Shown: positions 12,356 to 22,766, numbered from the stretch's first letter. The stretch: DNA of 64,000 nt from Cubamyces lactineus (GCA_022376465.1 JACDTU010000027.1:1-64000), one strand, 5' to 3'. A program made the numbers and translations. Notes: generated by a model not told the origin, from the sequence alone.

Positions 12356-14418
12356 TCATACAAGCTCTACATCTGCCATCGGAAATTGCGAGAGCATGGC
12401 CCGAATGCTCTGGATCCTTGCATGAGTGTCTTCTCCCCACGATTCCTGAAGGATCCGGCAACGTGCCATGGCAACCCTCCGGTAGACGTCTCCCTCTCCC
12501 TGTGCCCCCGCCCTCCGCCAGATATCCGTCTCTGCCCTGATTACTGCAAGCCCCACCAGCCATTCCCCTGCGTAGGTAGAGTGAATTGCAAGAGGCACAA
12601 ACCACACCTCACGCCCCTCTAGGAGGGAATGATCCTCGTCAAATATAACTTCCCATGCCTGCCTGAATGACGAAGAAAAGGAAAAACAGGTGGATAGCCT
12701 TCGGGCATGTGTGTCCTCGTCAAGAAACCACCTGCACTGTAAGAGGCTGGAACGAAGGATGAGGGATGCACCGGTGACTGCGCCAAAGAGCAGCTGCTGA
12801 TTTTGAAGGGTTACCGTACATTCCACCACCTCCGCGCATGGATATTTCTCCCTGTATTCATGACAATACACAGATGTATTGGTGGATGCCCACGACCACG
12901 AGGGGCCACGATATTCACGCGGCCTGGAGCTGGAGAGTACTGAGCACGAATGCCATAATAGATCTTGGGAGAGAGACTGATGCCAGAGACCAGCGAGGTA
13001 TCTTGGACCGAGTGCTGGTGTGAACATCTCCGCCAGAGCAGAAATGGCGACGAGTTTGTCGGATGGATTGGAGAGCTCGCGGCGAGTGTAGTCCTGGACG
13101 ATTTTCTGCCACCGCCGATGGATATCGATCCATTTGCCTGAGCCACGTGTGACGTGTCGATCGGGATGAAAGACCGCGTCTGGGAGCCGAGGGGCCTCCC
13201 TGCTGCCTTCGTGATGCAGAGCTCCGCCTACGTTGCGTGTTTTGGTGTGGCATCGCAGTTGGAGTGTCTTTGAGGTGAAGACGAGCAACCGCGTCGACAG
13301 CAACGTCTCCTGCAAGCACCAGCCCCGCTGGAGAGTCCGGCTGCGCGCGTTTTCACCTGGAAGTGCACCTTCAGGCCGAGTGATATACACAGTCCTTGCC
13401 GGCACCACGTAGATCATCCCGACCTGTGCCTCCTTGGCTGATGGCTCAGCTGGGTTACTGGGGGGACAGATAAAGGGGAGGACAGCATCGGGCATGGGGT
13501 GCAGTTCCCGATCTTGCAGGAAACCTTCGGACACCCTCGCAGCGCTACTGGCGTCGATCGTCACGAACGCATGGCGGTACACGTGCCGCATCCGCGCCAG
13601 CTCGTGGTGCATGTCCTTCTCCGAGTCTTGCACAATACACAGGCCGTCAATCCACAGGAGGCTGATCCTCAGTGCACGAGTGACGTGGATGGCATCTAGG
13701 ATCGTCTGAGGGAGAGTCGCGGGGTCGATCCTGACCTTGTACAAAGATAGATTCGCCTCGGTCGTCCGATGCGGCTGGTCCTCGCCCCAGACGTAGCTCA
13801 GCGCGACGTACGTTCCACGCATTCCAGGATTGGTCTCGAGGAGGCGCAAGCAGTCGGGATTAGAGCAGTCGATGAGTCGGGTAGGGAGTGGAGCATGTCC
13901 AACGGGATATGGAGTGATTGCTTGGCACTTGGGATGGTCGCGTACGCAATCTTCGACGCATGTCTTTGCCAAAGCCAACGCGTACGGCCATCCTACATGC
14001 GGGATGAGCATTCGAGCACGCATCCATCTTGCTGCAGGATTGCCTATTTGCAAGATATACCAGATTCAGCAGTGATCAAGTACATTCCCTTGCCGGGCAC
14101 GCACCATCCGTCGCGTATATTGCGAAGTTCTGTGTAAGCCCGTTGACTACGATAGTGTTACACTTCGAGCCCGTGAGGGGCATCCAATACTTGCCCGTGC
14201 GAACGTGCACTTCGTCAACGGGCCATTGGCATGAACGCCTCAACTTCCACAGGAACATCTTTGCCAGGAATCGACACCAGCAGCATCCAGCCTGTGCGCA
14301 CTTCAGCCACTCGGCCGATGAGATTGTGTATTCATATCCTTCTGTCCAATATGTGTTTCCGTCCTCATCCACATGCTCTTTCATTTCCTCAGAGAGGAGC
14401 CCGTATTGTGAGGCAACG
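12356..14418 (-). pseudogene. HET-domain gene, 3' part, split by retrotransposon
   Basis: Main part of a second HET paralogue. Its second exon (14043-12356) is open throughout and carries the HET domain (YVALSYVWG; DAIHVTRALR...WIDGLCIVQDSEKD) and a C-terminal half close to the first copy. Exon 1 resumes at 14418 and runs to 14105, with the paired-Cys motif LKCAQAGCCWCRFL. At 14418 the reading frame meets the LTR of the Ty3-type element; the first 19 codons lie 8.9 kb away at 23328-23380. The two halves are in the same frame across the CAACG target duplication, so the gene was intact when the element inserted. Apart from the insertion I see no stop or frameshift. It is probably non-functional in this strain. 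Confidence 0.88.
14414..14418. repeat. target-site duplication CAACG, left copy
   Basis: The five bases CAACG directly before the left LTR are repeated at 23323-23327 directly after the right LTR. Five-base duplications are usual for Ty3-type integrases. Confidence 0.95.
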
Positions 14419-14960
14419 TGTTACGCTTTCGAGCGTGACTCTTAAACTATCAAGCCTTAAGACGTCAATGAATAGAGAGCTTGTATCTATTCAGCTACTA
14501 GCCCTAGCTTGTCGAAGATAAGCGCGTAGTAGTATTTGCAGTTGAAAGCGAGTTAACGAGCAACCAAAGTCGTATTTCGCGAAGAGACTGAAAGCTGAGG
14601 GTCGCTCTATGGCGTCGCCTCTTATATACATGTATGCAGGCCTGTAGACGGAATGTTCTAGCGTATACACGGACTTTCTGGTACGTAGTAGTCAGCGCTA
14701 GTCGAACCTAGTAACACTGTGGCAGTGCTGCTGTGGACTGTGCAGAAGCGCCTGTGCACTGCGCGGAAGTAACTGTGCACTGTGCAGAAGCGACTGTGCA
14801 TAGAAAGTCCTAGAGTGTCCTAGATAATATGAGACCATTCCTGTCTTATAGAACCGTAGCTAGAATCCTAGAGTCCGCCATATCTGTATCGTACAGAGAT
14901 CGAAGCAGATACTGTACCAGTTCGTACAGTTCGTAACACGCCTATCGTACATTCGTAACA
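14419..14960 (-). repeat. 3' LTR of the full-length element (left copy)
   Basis: 542 bp, beginning TGTTACG and ending CGTAACA (7 bp terminal inverted repeats). It differs from the right copy by one transition (T at about 14830, C in the right LTR). It contains the same TATA box and predicted start site as the other LTR. Confidence 0.95.
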
Positions 14961-14974
14961 TTAGCTCCCCCTCC
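14961..14974 (-). promoter_or_regulatory. polypurine tract
   Basis: On the minus strand the bases before the 3' LTR read GGAGGGGGAGCTAA, an all-purine run except for CT near its end. This is the expected plus-strand DNA primer position of an LTR retroelement. Confidence 0.8.
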
Positions 14975-14994
14975 GCTGAAGGTCGTCCTCGACC

Positions 14995-16290
14995 TTAGGC
15001 ATGCACAATAATGTTCTGGTTTCTCTCGACAACCTCAGGACGGAAGACGTCCAACGAGATCTCGACGAGGTCAGACTCATTACCTACCGCCCGAATGCAA
15101 TCCCACTGCGCCGACTCTGCCGCCGACATGCCTAGAGCCTGGCGATAAGTTGTCGGGGTACGCTCTGCTTCGATCTTGAAAGCAGGAAAATTACCTCGAC
15201 GAGCGATGACATCGTCGATAAGAAGTGCTGCCGCCATGGTGGTCCGAACAGAAGCCTCCGGCCATCGAAGGTGGTATGCGACCATAATGCGAGTAGTCGA
15301 GATGCCGAAGGGGTTGTTGGGAACGACAAAGATGTCGCCGTTGGAGTTGACATATCCGAGTCGATCTTCACCGGTTCCTCGAAAAAACCCGCAACGTCCT
15401 CGGGGTTCCTCGACGTTCTTAGTGAGCGTTGTCGGGGGAGGAGGAGGAGGAGAGGGCGCCCTGACTGCGACCTTCAAAGCCTCATGGAACTCCTCTTCAA
15501 GGAGCTCATCGACTTCGTCGACCGTGCTAAGCTCGAGGTGTTCGAGCTCAGGTAAGAGGTCGAAAGACTCAACCTCGGAATAGGATGAGTCGGAACTGGA
15601 GGAGGTCAGGGAAGGAGTCGACTCTTGGGTAGAAGTCTGACCCCATTTGATAGCTTCCTCTTCAGGGTCGGGGGTGGATACCTTCCAGGGATCAGTCGAA
15701 GGAATTGACCATCCGCCGACTGAACTCACATCTGCGTCTTCATCCTCATCTACCTCAATAGCCTCCGGGTAATCGTCGAGGCGCTGCGGCCAAAAGATAT
15801 GCCCCCAGCTGTGAGTGCCGTGTTGGTTGCGAAGGGGCATGAGATCCGAGAGAGCCCCCGCGATCTGGGGGTTAGCGAGCATAGAGAGTACTTTCTCTGC
15901 CGCTTGGATCACCGCTTGGTACGCCTCGTTTGCTACCTGGTCTACCTTCTTCTTCTCCGACCTAGGAGCCGACGTTCTCTTATTGTAGTTGACGAGAACT
16001 CCATAAGAGGGAGCGGCTCTAGCGAGAGAGCGGTAGATGTCGATGAGGTCCTTGACCTCGGGAAGATGAGCGATCCTTGCCTCGACGTGACTATAGAGGT
16101 CAGGGTGAACGATGACCCAGCCGATGCGGTCGGCGAGGGTGCCTTCATCGTTGGCCGAGACGATGTGTCGAGGAAGGTGGTTATAAAAAACCGTTCGTCG
16201 TTCGCGGATGAAGTTGGGGGGACGAGGGATGTTACGCCTGGAAGCCTCAGAGAAACGGCGACCAGTGAGCTGAGTGCGAGTGTAGACCAT
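14995..16290 (-). CDS. extra ORF downstream of pol
   Basis: An ATG-initiated 431-residue protein beginning 67 bases after the pol stop, in the same element and orientation. I recognise no domain. It has a mixed-charge N-terminal half (1-150), a long acidic and Ser-rich middle (about 170-270, with runs of Asp, Glu and Ser), a Pro run, and a C-terminal block (about 290-431) that looks folded. There is no zinc knuckle, signal peptide or membrane segment, so an env role is not supported. A fourth cistron downstream of integrase is unusual for a chromovirus. How it is translated is unknown; a subgenomic or spliced RNA, or reinitiation, is possible. The antisense frames over this region are shadows. 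Confidence 0.75.
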   Translation of the reverse strand: MVYTRTQLTGRRFSEASRRNIPRPPNFIRERRTVFYNHLPRHIVSANDEGTLADRIGWVIVHPDLYSHVEARIAHLPEVKDLIDIYRSLARAAPSYGVLVNYNKRTSAPRSEKKKVDQVANEAYQAVIQAAEKVLSMLANPQIAGALSDLMPLRNQHGTHSWGHIFWPQRLDDYPEAIEVDEDEDADVSSVGGWSIPSTDPWKVSTPDPEEEAIKWGQTSTQESTPSLTSSSSDSSYSEVESFDLLPELEHLELSTVDEVDELLEEEFHEALKVAVRAPSPPPPPPTTLTKNVEEPRGRCGFFRGTGEDRLGYVNSNGDIFVVPNNPFGISTTRIMVAYHLRWPEASVRTTMAAALLIDDVIARRGNFPAFKIEAERTPTTYRQALGMSAAESAQWDCIRAVGNESDLVEISLDVFRPEVVERNQNIIVHA

Positions 16291-16357
16291 TGTGAATATA
16301 TGAGAAATTGTTCAGAAAATTGGAAGAAATATTTCAGTGGGGAGTGGGTTGAATCTT

Positions 16358-19300
16358 TCACGACAACTTGTGCCTCTTCTTATAGTTGCGCAAGATCGAC
16401 TGCGCATTCTTGAGATGTTTTTCTGGTTCCCAAGAATTTTCCGACGCGGGCCAACCCTTCCAAGCCACTAGGTACTGTTTTCGGGTACCTCGGGTACGGT
16501 GGCTTAGGATTGCTTCTACCTCCCATTCCTCTCCTTCCGTCGAGTCTGGAGTGGGAATCGGTGGAGGTCGGACGTAGTCTGGTCCATGTTCCTTAGTTGT
16601 GTGGTACGGGGTCAGTAGCGCTGCGTGGAAGACAGGGTGTATCTTCCATTTCTCCGGGAGTTTTAACTTAAATGTAACCGGTCCCAAGACCTTGACGATC
16701 GTGAACGGTCCCACTCGTTTTGGAATTAACTTCCTGGAGACATATGGAAGCCTGAGGTTCTTTGTATCGAGAAGAACCTTGTCTCCAAGCTTCAGCGGAA
16801 CTTGAGCAGCGGGGAGCCTTCTTGACATAGCTGCGGCGGCCTGCGCGTGCGCAGCTATTGTATTCTCCCTGGCTTCCTGAAGACTTTGAAGCCTCTGCTC
16901 CGTACTTGGATGCTTTGGGGTTGTTCGGACTGTCCCAACGGCCTCTGGCTGAAACCCGTAGAGTAGCTCAAACGGGGATTTTCCCGTGACAGAGTGTGTC
17001 CGCTGATTGTGCGCGAATTCGAATTGAGGCAGCAGTTTGGCCCAGTTCTCCGGATTATTAGCACAGTAGAGCCGAAGTGCTAAGTCGAGTTCTTGATTTA
17101 CTCGCTCCGTTTCCCCATCTGTCTGAGGATGGTAGGCCGTGCTGAGTGCCGTTTCAATTCCGAGGCTGTTGTGTAATTCTTTGAATGCCTTGGAGATGAA
17201 TTGCGGTCCTCGATCCGAGATGACCTTCGCGGGTAGTCCGAATCTGCGATATACATCCCTTTGCAGAATATCCATGGCTCCTTCAGCCGTAATATTCTTG
17301 GTGCAAGGGGAAAATACTGCTGCCTTGGATACATCATGGTCGACTACCACTTGAATGGCATTAAATCCATCCGACTCTGGTAGATCCGTGATATAATCCA
17401 TGGTAATTGTCCGAAAAGGCCTAGTATCCCCACTGTGTTGAATGGGAATTAAGCCTGGTTTAATGGGATGCGTATTGACCTTGCTTGTTTGGCAAGCGGC
17501 GCAACCTTTGACGTATTGCACAATGAATTTCCGCATGCCTGGCCACATATATTCCCGTTTAACCAGATCGTAGGTTTTCTGGACTCCTGGGTGTCCCATA
17601 ATTGGTGCGTCGTGATGCATCTTGACTATATCACGATACAATTGATTATCTGGTGGAACGTATACCCTGTTCTTGTACAGGAGTATTCCGTCGTCGTCGG
17701 ACCAATCTTCTGGTTTGCCGAACTCTGGGCGTTTGGTAGCCTTTCCTTTTAGAGTAATGTACTCTACTACCGAGTTGTCCCGTAGCTTGCTATCACGGAT
17801 GCGCTCTTGTAGCTCAACGTTGACAGCTTTGGCAAAAAGTTCTGGCCCTAATAATACGACGTCCTTATTGTCATTTTCCCCCCCGTTATGCCCTGATCTC
17901 CGAGAAAGGGCGTCTGCTTGAGTGAGGGATTTTCCGGGTTGGTGCTTGATTACGATGTTGAATTCCGAGAGGAATAAATGCCATCGCGCCTGTCTGCGAT
18001 TTAACTTCTGCGCCGTACGGAAATAGGTCAGATTTTTGTGATCTGATAGAATTTCTGTAGGGTGTGGGGAGCCCTGCAAAAAATGCCGCCACGCTTCGAG
18101 AGCTCGAACAATGGCCAACAATTCCCTATCATAAATCTGATAGTTCCGTTCCGCAGGAGTAAAGGACTTGGACAAATAGGCACAAGGATGCCATAGTCCG
18201 TCCTCTCCTTGCTGTCGTAGTACAGCACCTGTTGCGACTTTAGAAGCATCGCACTCAATCTGAAATGGTTTCTCTGGATCCGGGATTTGCAGGATCGGTT
18301 CTTCAGTAAACCGCTTCTTGAGTGTGTCGAATGCTTTCTGACAATCAGGGGTCCACAGAAAAGGCTGGTCCTTCTTGGTTAATTCCGTGAGGGGTCGGAC
18401 TATCTTTGAATAATCCCGAATGAACCGTCGGTAGAAATTACCGAACCCTAGGAATGCCTGAACCTGCTTGACTGTTTTCGGTGGTTCCCACTCGATAATT
18501 GCCTTGAGCTTTACTGGATCCATAGCGACTACCCCTGGCCGAATTATTGATCCTAGGAATTCGACTTCTTGTCTGTCGAATTCACATTTTTCCGCCTTAA
18601 GGAATAGATCACTGTCTTGAAGTCGCTTTAAAGCTCTTCGCGTGCGTTCGTGGTGATCCTTGACATTGTCTGAGAATATTAGGATGTCGTCCATGTAAAT
18701 GACCATCCATCCTTCCTGGAGCATGTCTCGGAAGAGGTCGTTCATCATGTTCTGGAATGTGGCCGGTGCATTGCACAGACCAAAAAACATGACTGTTGGT
18801 TCGAACAATCCGCTGGGTGTTATAAACGCAGCTTTCCACTCATCGCCCTCCTTGATGCGAACATTATTGTACCCTGCTCGCACGTCGAGTTTGGTGAATA
18901 TTGTGGCCCCCTTCAGCCGGTCAATGATGTCGCTAATGAGCGGCAAGGGATATGCGTTTTTGATAGTCCCCTCGTTAAGAGCCCTGTAGTCTTGAACAGG
19001 TCGAAGACTCCCATCCTTCTTGGTGACAAAGAAAAATGGCGAGGCTAGTGGAGACTTGGATTTTCGAATGTAGCCCTTCTCGAGGTTCTCCGCAATGAAT
19101 TTATCGAGTTCTATACGTTCCGTATAGGTCAGAGGGTAGATTTTCCTCCAAGACCCTTTGGTATGATGGTCGAAGTCCTTCTTGAATTCGATAGCATGGT
19201 CCCATGGTCTCGAGGGCGGAAATCTACTTGCTGCCTTTTTCTCAAAGACCTGTCGATAGTCCTTTACAAAATCAGGTAGGATTTCGTCCAAGGTCTTCTC

Positions 19301-20011
19301 CTTCTGGTCTTTCTTTGCTGCTATAGCTATCTCCGTAGACTTATTAATCTTTCGGATTTTCTTCCTGCGGTACCATAGCTCGATGGCCCTCGAAGGATTA
19401 AATGTAAGCCTTTCAGAGTCTGGGTCTGTGTCGTCCTCGTCCGGTATAGCACGTACGAACGATACGACCAGATCTTGATTTTGAGGTTTTACTGGGAAAT
19501 TCCACAGCATCCCTTCGGGTGGGTCGTGCTCGCATTGGTATTTATGGATCTGCTGCTGCTTCTTGATAATATCCGACTTGAAAGTAATGCGTCCACTTTC
19601 CCAGTCGATATTAGGATTGTACTTGCGGATCCATGGCATGCCGAATAGGACATCGTCCCGTCCAATGTCGGCCACATACCAATTTGTTGGGAGCTTCTTC
19701 CCGTGGAGATTAAATGTCCCCTCCACCCGATGGGTAATGGTTCCCATACTATTAACGCTATCGTCCGCGTTCCGGAAGGTCAGAGTCTTCGGTAGTCTGA
19801 CTGTCGGAAGATTGTACTTATCTACAATCTTTTTATTGACGATCACGGCATCCGCACCAGTGTCAATGAGCCCCTTGATTTCGACGGCTTTGTCCTGAAC
19901 CTGCATGTAACCGGGTATTAGCAGAGCACTGCGTCTCCGCTCTGTATTGGTTACAATAGTTACATGCAGTTCCTTGGGCAAGTCAGGCGTCGAGTCTGCT
20001 TGCCTGCCTAA
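16358..20011 (-). CDS. pol: pol polyprotein of the Ty3-type element
   Basis: The frame has no usable ATG near its start and is entered by -1 frameshifting from gag at about 20011. Counting from 19981, the aspartic protease motif DTGAD is at residues 40-44. Reverse transcriptase follows at about 290-480 with YMDD at 429-432, then RNase H (CDASKVATGAVL). The integrase HHCC zinc motif (H...H...CAAC) is near 790-830, and the catalytic D, D and E lie in TMDY, SDRGPQF and TDGETERVN. A C-terminal chromodomain follows (EVEAILSHRT...YLVAWKGW...NSWEPEKHL). Chromodomains steer integration through histone marks. All key residues are present and there are no stops, so the enzymes look functional. Confidence 0.95.
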   Translation of the reverse strand, partial: LGRQADSTPDLPKELHVTIVTNTERRRSALLIPGYMQVQDKAVEIKGLIDTGADAVIVNKKIVDKYNLPTVRLPKTLTFRNADDSVNSMGTITHRVEGTFNLHGKKLPTNWYVADIGRDDVLFGMPWIRKYNPNIDWESGRITFKSDIIKKQQQIHKYQCEHDPPEGMLWNFPVKPQNQDLVVSFVRAIPDEDDTDPDSERLTFNPSRAIELWYRRKKIRKINKSTEIAIAAKKDQKEKTLDEILPDFVKDYRQVFEKKAASRFPPSRPWDHAIEFKKDFDHHTKGSWRKIYPLTYTERIELDKFIAENLEKGYIRKSKSPLASPFFFVTKKDGSLRPVQDYRALNEGTIKNAYPLPLISDIIDRLKGATIFTKLDVRAGYNNVRIKEGDEWKAAFITPSGLFEPTVMFFGLCNAPATFQNMMNDLFRDMLQEGWMVIYMDDILIFSDNVKDHHERTRRALKRLQDSDLFLKAEKCEFDRQEVEFLGSIIRPGVVAMDPVKLKAIIEWEPPKTVKQVQAFLGFGNFYRRFIRDYSKIVRPLTELTKKDQPFLWTPDCQKAFDTLKKRFTEEPILQIPDPEKPFQIECDASKVATGAVLRQQGEDGLWHPCAYLSKSFTPAERNYQIYDRELLAIVRALEAWRHFLQGSPHPTEILSDHKNLTYFRTAQKLNRRQARWHLFLSEFNIVIKHQPGKSLTQADALSRRSGHNGGENDNKDVVLLGPELFAKAVNVELQERIRDSKLRDNSVVEYITLKGKATKRPEFGKPEDWSDDDGILLYKNRVYVPPDNQLYRDIVKMHHDAPIMGHPGVQKTYDLVKREYMWPGMRKFIVQYVKGCAACQTSKVNTHPIKPGLIPIQHSGDTRPFRTITMDYITDLPESDGFNAIQVVVDHDVSKAAVFSPCTKNITAEGAMDILQRDVYRRFGLPAKVISDRGPQFISKAFKELHNSLGIETALSTAYHPQTDGETERVNQELDLALRLYCANNPENWAKLLPQFEFAHNQRTHSVTGKSPFELLYGFQPEAVGTVRTTPKHPSTEQRLQSLQEARENTIAAHAQAAAAMSRRLPAAQVPLKLGDKVLLDTKNLRLPYVSRKLIPKRVGPFTIVKVLGPVTFKLKLPEKWKIHPVFHAALLTPYHTTKEHGPDYVRPPPIPTPDSTEGEEWEVEAILSHRTRGTRKQYLVAWKGWPASENSWEPEKHLKNAQSILRNYKKRHKLS

Positions 20012-20017
20012 AAACCC
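19977..20017 (-). promoter_or_regulatory. -1 ribosomal frameshift signal between gag and pol
   Basis: The last gag codons read G GGT TTT TAG, a canonical X-XXY-YYZ slippery heptamer (20017-20011) ending right before the stop. After a 6-base spacer a stem forms: GGCAAG (20004-19999) pairs with CTTGCC (19982-19977), extended by CAG (19998-19996) with CTG (19986-19984), with one bulged A and a 9-base loop. The pol frame is exactly -1 to gag and has no stop between the heptamer and the protease. All elements of a -1 frameshift signal are present; efficiency is unknown. Confidence 0.85.
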
Positions 20018-21882
20018 GTCTCGAAATCTGTAGCCCTGAGTGCGTTAATAGAAATATTGTCCTCTTCGTCCTCGTCGTCCTCTTCGTCTGAGATCTCCTC
20101 AGATTCGTCCTCTAAGTCCTCGTCGGTAACCTGTCGAACCTTCCGACTGACAGGTTTGCCGGGCTTCTTAGGTTTAGAAGGACAGTCTCTGGAAATATGT
20201 CCCGGCTTCCTGCACCGGAAACATAGTCCCTTGTCTTGCAGCTCCTGTCTCTCCTTGACAGAGAGCTTGTTAATATCGAGCGAGTCGTCCTCGATATTAA
20301 CCATCTTGACGTTCTTTCTAGTCTTCGAGGTTTTGGCTTTGCGTCCTCTGCGATTAGCCAAAATCTTCTCCGTAAGGTGATAGCTATGGTCGATCTCCTT
20401 AGTCCTAGTCATCCACTCTTCAATGGTCGTCGGCGGAGGGTACGACATGGATATCTTCTTAAGTAAATATTCTGGAAGCGCATTCCTGTACAGGGCCAGT
20501 TGCGCTGCTGGGTCCAGAATTTTTCCCTTGAGAGCTAGATCCATGAACCTCGCATTGAACTCATCAACTGAAGAGTAGTCCTTGAGCTGTATTGTCGTGA
20601 GATTAACCATAGAGTCGTCCACCTCGTCTACTGGGGCAAATGCGAGCAGGAAATTCCTTTTGAAGACGGGCCAAGAGTCAAATCCTCGATAGACTCCCGG
20701 TCTAATTTCCTCTTCAGCTCGCTGAATTGTGATGTCCTTCCAGTAGTTTATATTGTCCCCTTCCATGAAGGATAGGGCCGTCGCCACCTTCGTGTAATCA
20801 TTAACAAAGTCGTGGGGTCGCGCCGTGAACAACAGGAACAGTTGATTAAGGAAGGACCTGGTTTTGTCTCGGTCTCCGTTGAAGACCTCAGGGTCCTTGA
20901 TCTTGCCCTTTCCGTGTCCTTGCGGCGCATTTCCTGGAGCTTCTTGCGGTTCCGGGTCTGGGTCTGGTCCTGGTGGTCCTCCTCCTGGGGAGTAGGGATC
21001 TGAAGGCTCAGGGTCAGGCCGACCTCCGGGCCTACCTGGTCCGCCTCCTCCTCCACCTCCAGAAGGATTGATAACTCCTCCAGAAATTGCCGTTGCCCGA
21101 GGGGCTGGTCCACTTGATAAAGACCCGTATCTTTCTCCTTCTGAGCCTTGCCCTTGCGGAGTGAACGCATATCTATGGGCTCCAGAAATGGACTCCCCTG
21201 TCGCTGTTCCCGACATGTACGATGGTACTGATTTTCGTACAAATTCTGGGGTTGCGCTGCGACCAGTATACTCCAATTCAGATTTAGTCTCCTCGACCTC
21301 TGTCTGAATATGCTCTTCTCTCGGTTCAGGTGTTTCTGCCTCGACCCGAGTGTCTTCTGTTTTCGGTGCAGGTACTACGACCTTAATCCGAATAGTTTCT
21401 TCGATTTTCGGTTCAGGTGCTTCGACCGTCGTCCGAAAAGTCTCGTCCTCCTTGTCCGAGTCCTCTACCTTAGGCGGTTCGGTCTCCTTTCCTTTCTCCT
21501 TGAAGGATGGACCTGATTCCTTAGGTGATTCGGATTCTTGAGGTTTTGGGGTTCCTACTCTTGAAGTCGGAAACGATCCTGACACAACTCTCGGACTATT
21601 AATCCGACCAGTAGCTTTTCCAGCAAGTAGTGGCTTCTTGACTAACGCGGGTTGTCGTCCGTGGGTGTTAGTAATATCCCGCTCTTGTGAAGAGTGTGTT
21701 AGGATTAAAGCCGATGCGTGCTTGACGTTTGGAACCTCCTTAGTGTTGTACCGAAGTGGACACCTTTCGTTGGTGCAAAAATTCCACTTGTCTACGCTTT
21801 CTCGATAGTATACGTCCCGAGCTTTGTCGGAGTTGTAGAGATGATATAACCTTGAACAACTATATGGTTCAGCTGAACTCAT
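20008..21882 (-). CDS. gag: gag protein with CCHC zinc knuckle
   Basis: 624-residue structural protein forming the virus-like particle. Residues 1-60 are Cys-containing (CSRLYHLYNSD; CTNERCPL). An acidic Pro/Glu-rich and Gly-rich linker follows to about 330. The capsid-like retrotransposon gag domain spans about 340-510 (FNGDRDKTRSFLNQLFLLF; INYWKDITIQRAEEE; FDSWPVFKRNFLLAF). The zinc knuckle CFRCRKPGHISRDC (C-x2-C-x4-H-x4-C) is near 565 and an Asp/Glu-rich tail ends the protein. The ATG at 21882 overlaps the stop of the preceding ORF as ATGA, and the gag stop is the frameshift site for pol. Confidence 0.93.
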   Translation of the reverse strand: MSSAEPYSCSRLYHLYNSDKARDVYYRESVDKWNFCTNERCPLRYNTKEVPNVKHASALILTHSSQERDITNTHGRQPALVKKPLLAGKATGRINSPRVVSGSFPTSRVGTPKPQESESPKESGPSFKEKGKETEPPKVEDSDKEDETFRTTVEAPEPKIEETIRIKVVVPAPKTEDTRVEAETPEPREEHIQTEVEETKSELEYTGRSATPEFVRKSVPSYMSGTATGESISGAHRYAFTPQGQGSEGERYGSLSSGPAPRATAISGGVINPSGGGGGGGPGRPGGRPDPEPSDPYSPGGGPPGPDPDPEPQEAPGNAPQGHGKGKIKDPEVFNGDRDKTRSFLNQLFLLFTARPHDFVNDYTKVATALSFMEGDNINYWKDITIQRAEEEIRPGVYRGFDSWPVFKRNFLLAFAPVDEVDDSMVNLTTIQLKDYSSVDEFNARFMDLALKGKILDPAAQLALYRNALPEYLLKKISMSYPPPTTIEEWMTRTKEIDHSYHLTEKILANRRGRKAKTSKTRKNVKMVNIEDDSLDINKLSVKERQELQDKGLCFRCRKPGHISRDCPSKPKKPGKPVSRKVRQVTDEDLEDESEEISDEEDDEDEEDNISINALRATDFETGF

Positions 21883-22754
21883 ACACGTTGTGCTTGTCGT
21901 AGGAAAGCCTGATGTAGTTCCCTAGCTCGGAGGCAACTACGAAATTTCCTAAGATTTTCTTCGAGGTCTATATCTGCGTAGTTCTCCGGATTGAGGACCT
22001 TTGCTCGCAGGTAGTCAATCTGGTTCTGAAGATATCCCGCAAAGTTCCGTACCCTCGTTGGAGGCGTAACAGCTTGTCTTGGAATAAATTCGAGTGTCTG
22101 GATGACCTGAGTTATGTATCGATGGGCTCGTTCGAGAGTCGCGTGATATCTCCTCGTGAAGTCTTCCTGTCCTAGTACTTCCAAGTTATCTGCTATAACT
22201 CGAAGTGTATCGATCGCGTGCACCGGAAGCTGTGTTCTCCGATAGAATATCCCTGCCGTTGAGGATGCTTCTTCAACACTAGTTTCTGGAGTCGATCGAT
22301 CCGAACTATCCGTTCCTGGACTCGCTCGGGTTGGAATGGGTACGCCTATTGCTACTCCTGATTCCGCCTGAATGGCCAGAGAATTCCTATATTCTCTCCA
22401 CTCGTCTGTTCTCTGAAACGCGGGTTCTTGTTCCGATACTCGAGTGCTCCGACCCGACGATGTCGAACTGGTACTTTCTACGTAAGGGATTGTCGAGCTA
22501 AAACCTCTTATCAAGGGGAATGGGGATCCTCCTGGCGATCTTGGGAGAGCAACTATATTCTCCGGGATCGCGAGTGGTGGTAAGCTCGGCAGTGTTTTGT
22601 TCCTTCCGCCTAGTACCCTGGGTGATTGTCGCAATGGGGGTTGTGTAGTTCCCTCCGTATTGACTATCGTCTCTCTGTACGTTACGAGCAAGAGAGAGTT
22701 CTGATGCGTTTCGTAGTCGTTGTCTTCCGACGTAGGCCTCTGCACTTTTAACAA
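21879..22754 (-). CDS. first ORF of the element, no AUG, unknown function
   Basis: The frame of about 291 codons is open from 22808 (a TAG lies in the LTR) to its TGA at 21879, and it contains no ATG at all. The coordinate given uses an in-frame TTG; an in-frame CTG at 22775-22773, with A at -3 and A at +4, lies inside the primer-binding region and is another candidate start. The product has a Ser/Thr/Pro-rich first half and a helical second half (about 165-291) with no domain I recognise. Its TGA overlaps the gag ATG as ATGA. It may be an extra N-terminal protein translated first, with gag made by reinitiation, or an exon joined by splicing. Confidence 0.6.
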   Translation of the reverse strand: MLKVQRPTSEDNDYETHQNSLLLVTYRETIVNTEGTTQPPLRQSPRVLGGRNKTLPSLPPLAIPENIVALPRSPGGSPFPLIRGFSSTIPYVESTSSTSSGRSTRVSEQEPAFQRTDEWREYRNSLAIQAESGVAIGVPIPTRASPGTDSSDRSTPETSVEEASSTAGIFYRRTQLPVHAIDTLRVIADNLEVLGQEDFTRRYHATLERAHRYITQVIQTLEFIPRQAVTPPTRVRNFAGYLQNQIDYLRAKVLNPENYADIDLEENLRKFRSCLRARELHQAFLRQAQRV

Positions 22755-22766
22755 GTGGAGGGTTAA

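Noticed and set aside
15799..16413. 204-codon plus-strand frame
   Set aside because: It is antisense to the extra ORF of the retroelement and has no motif.
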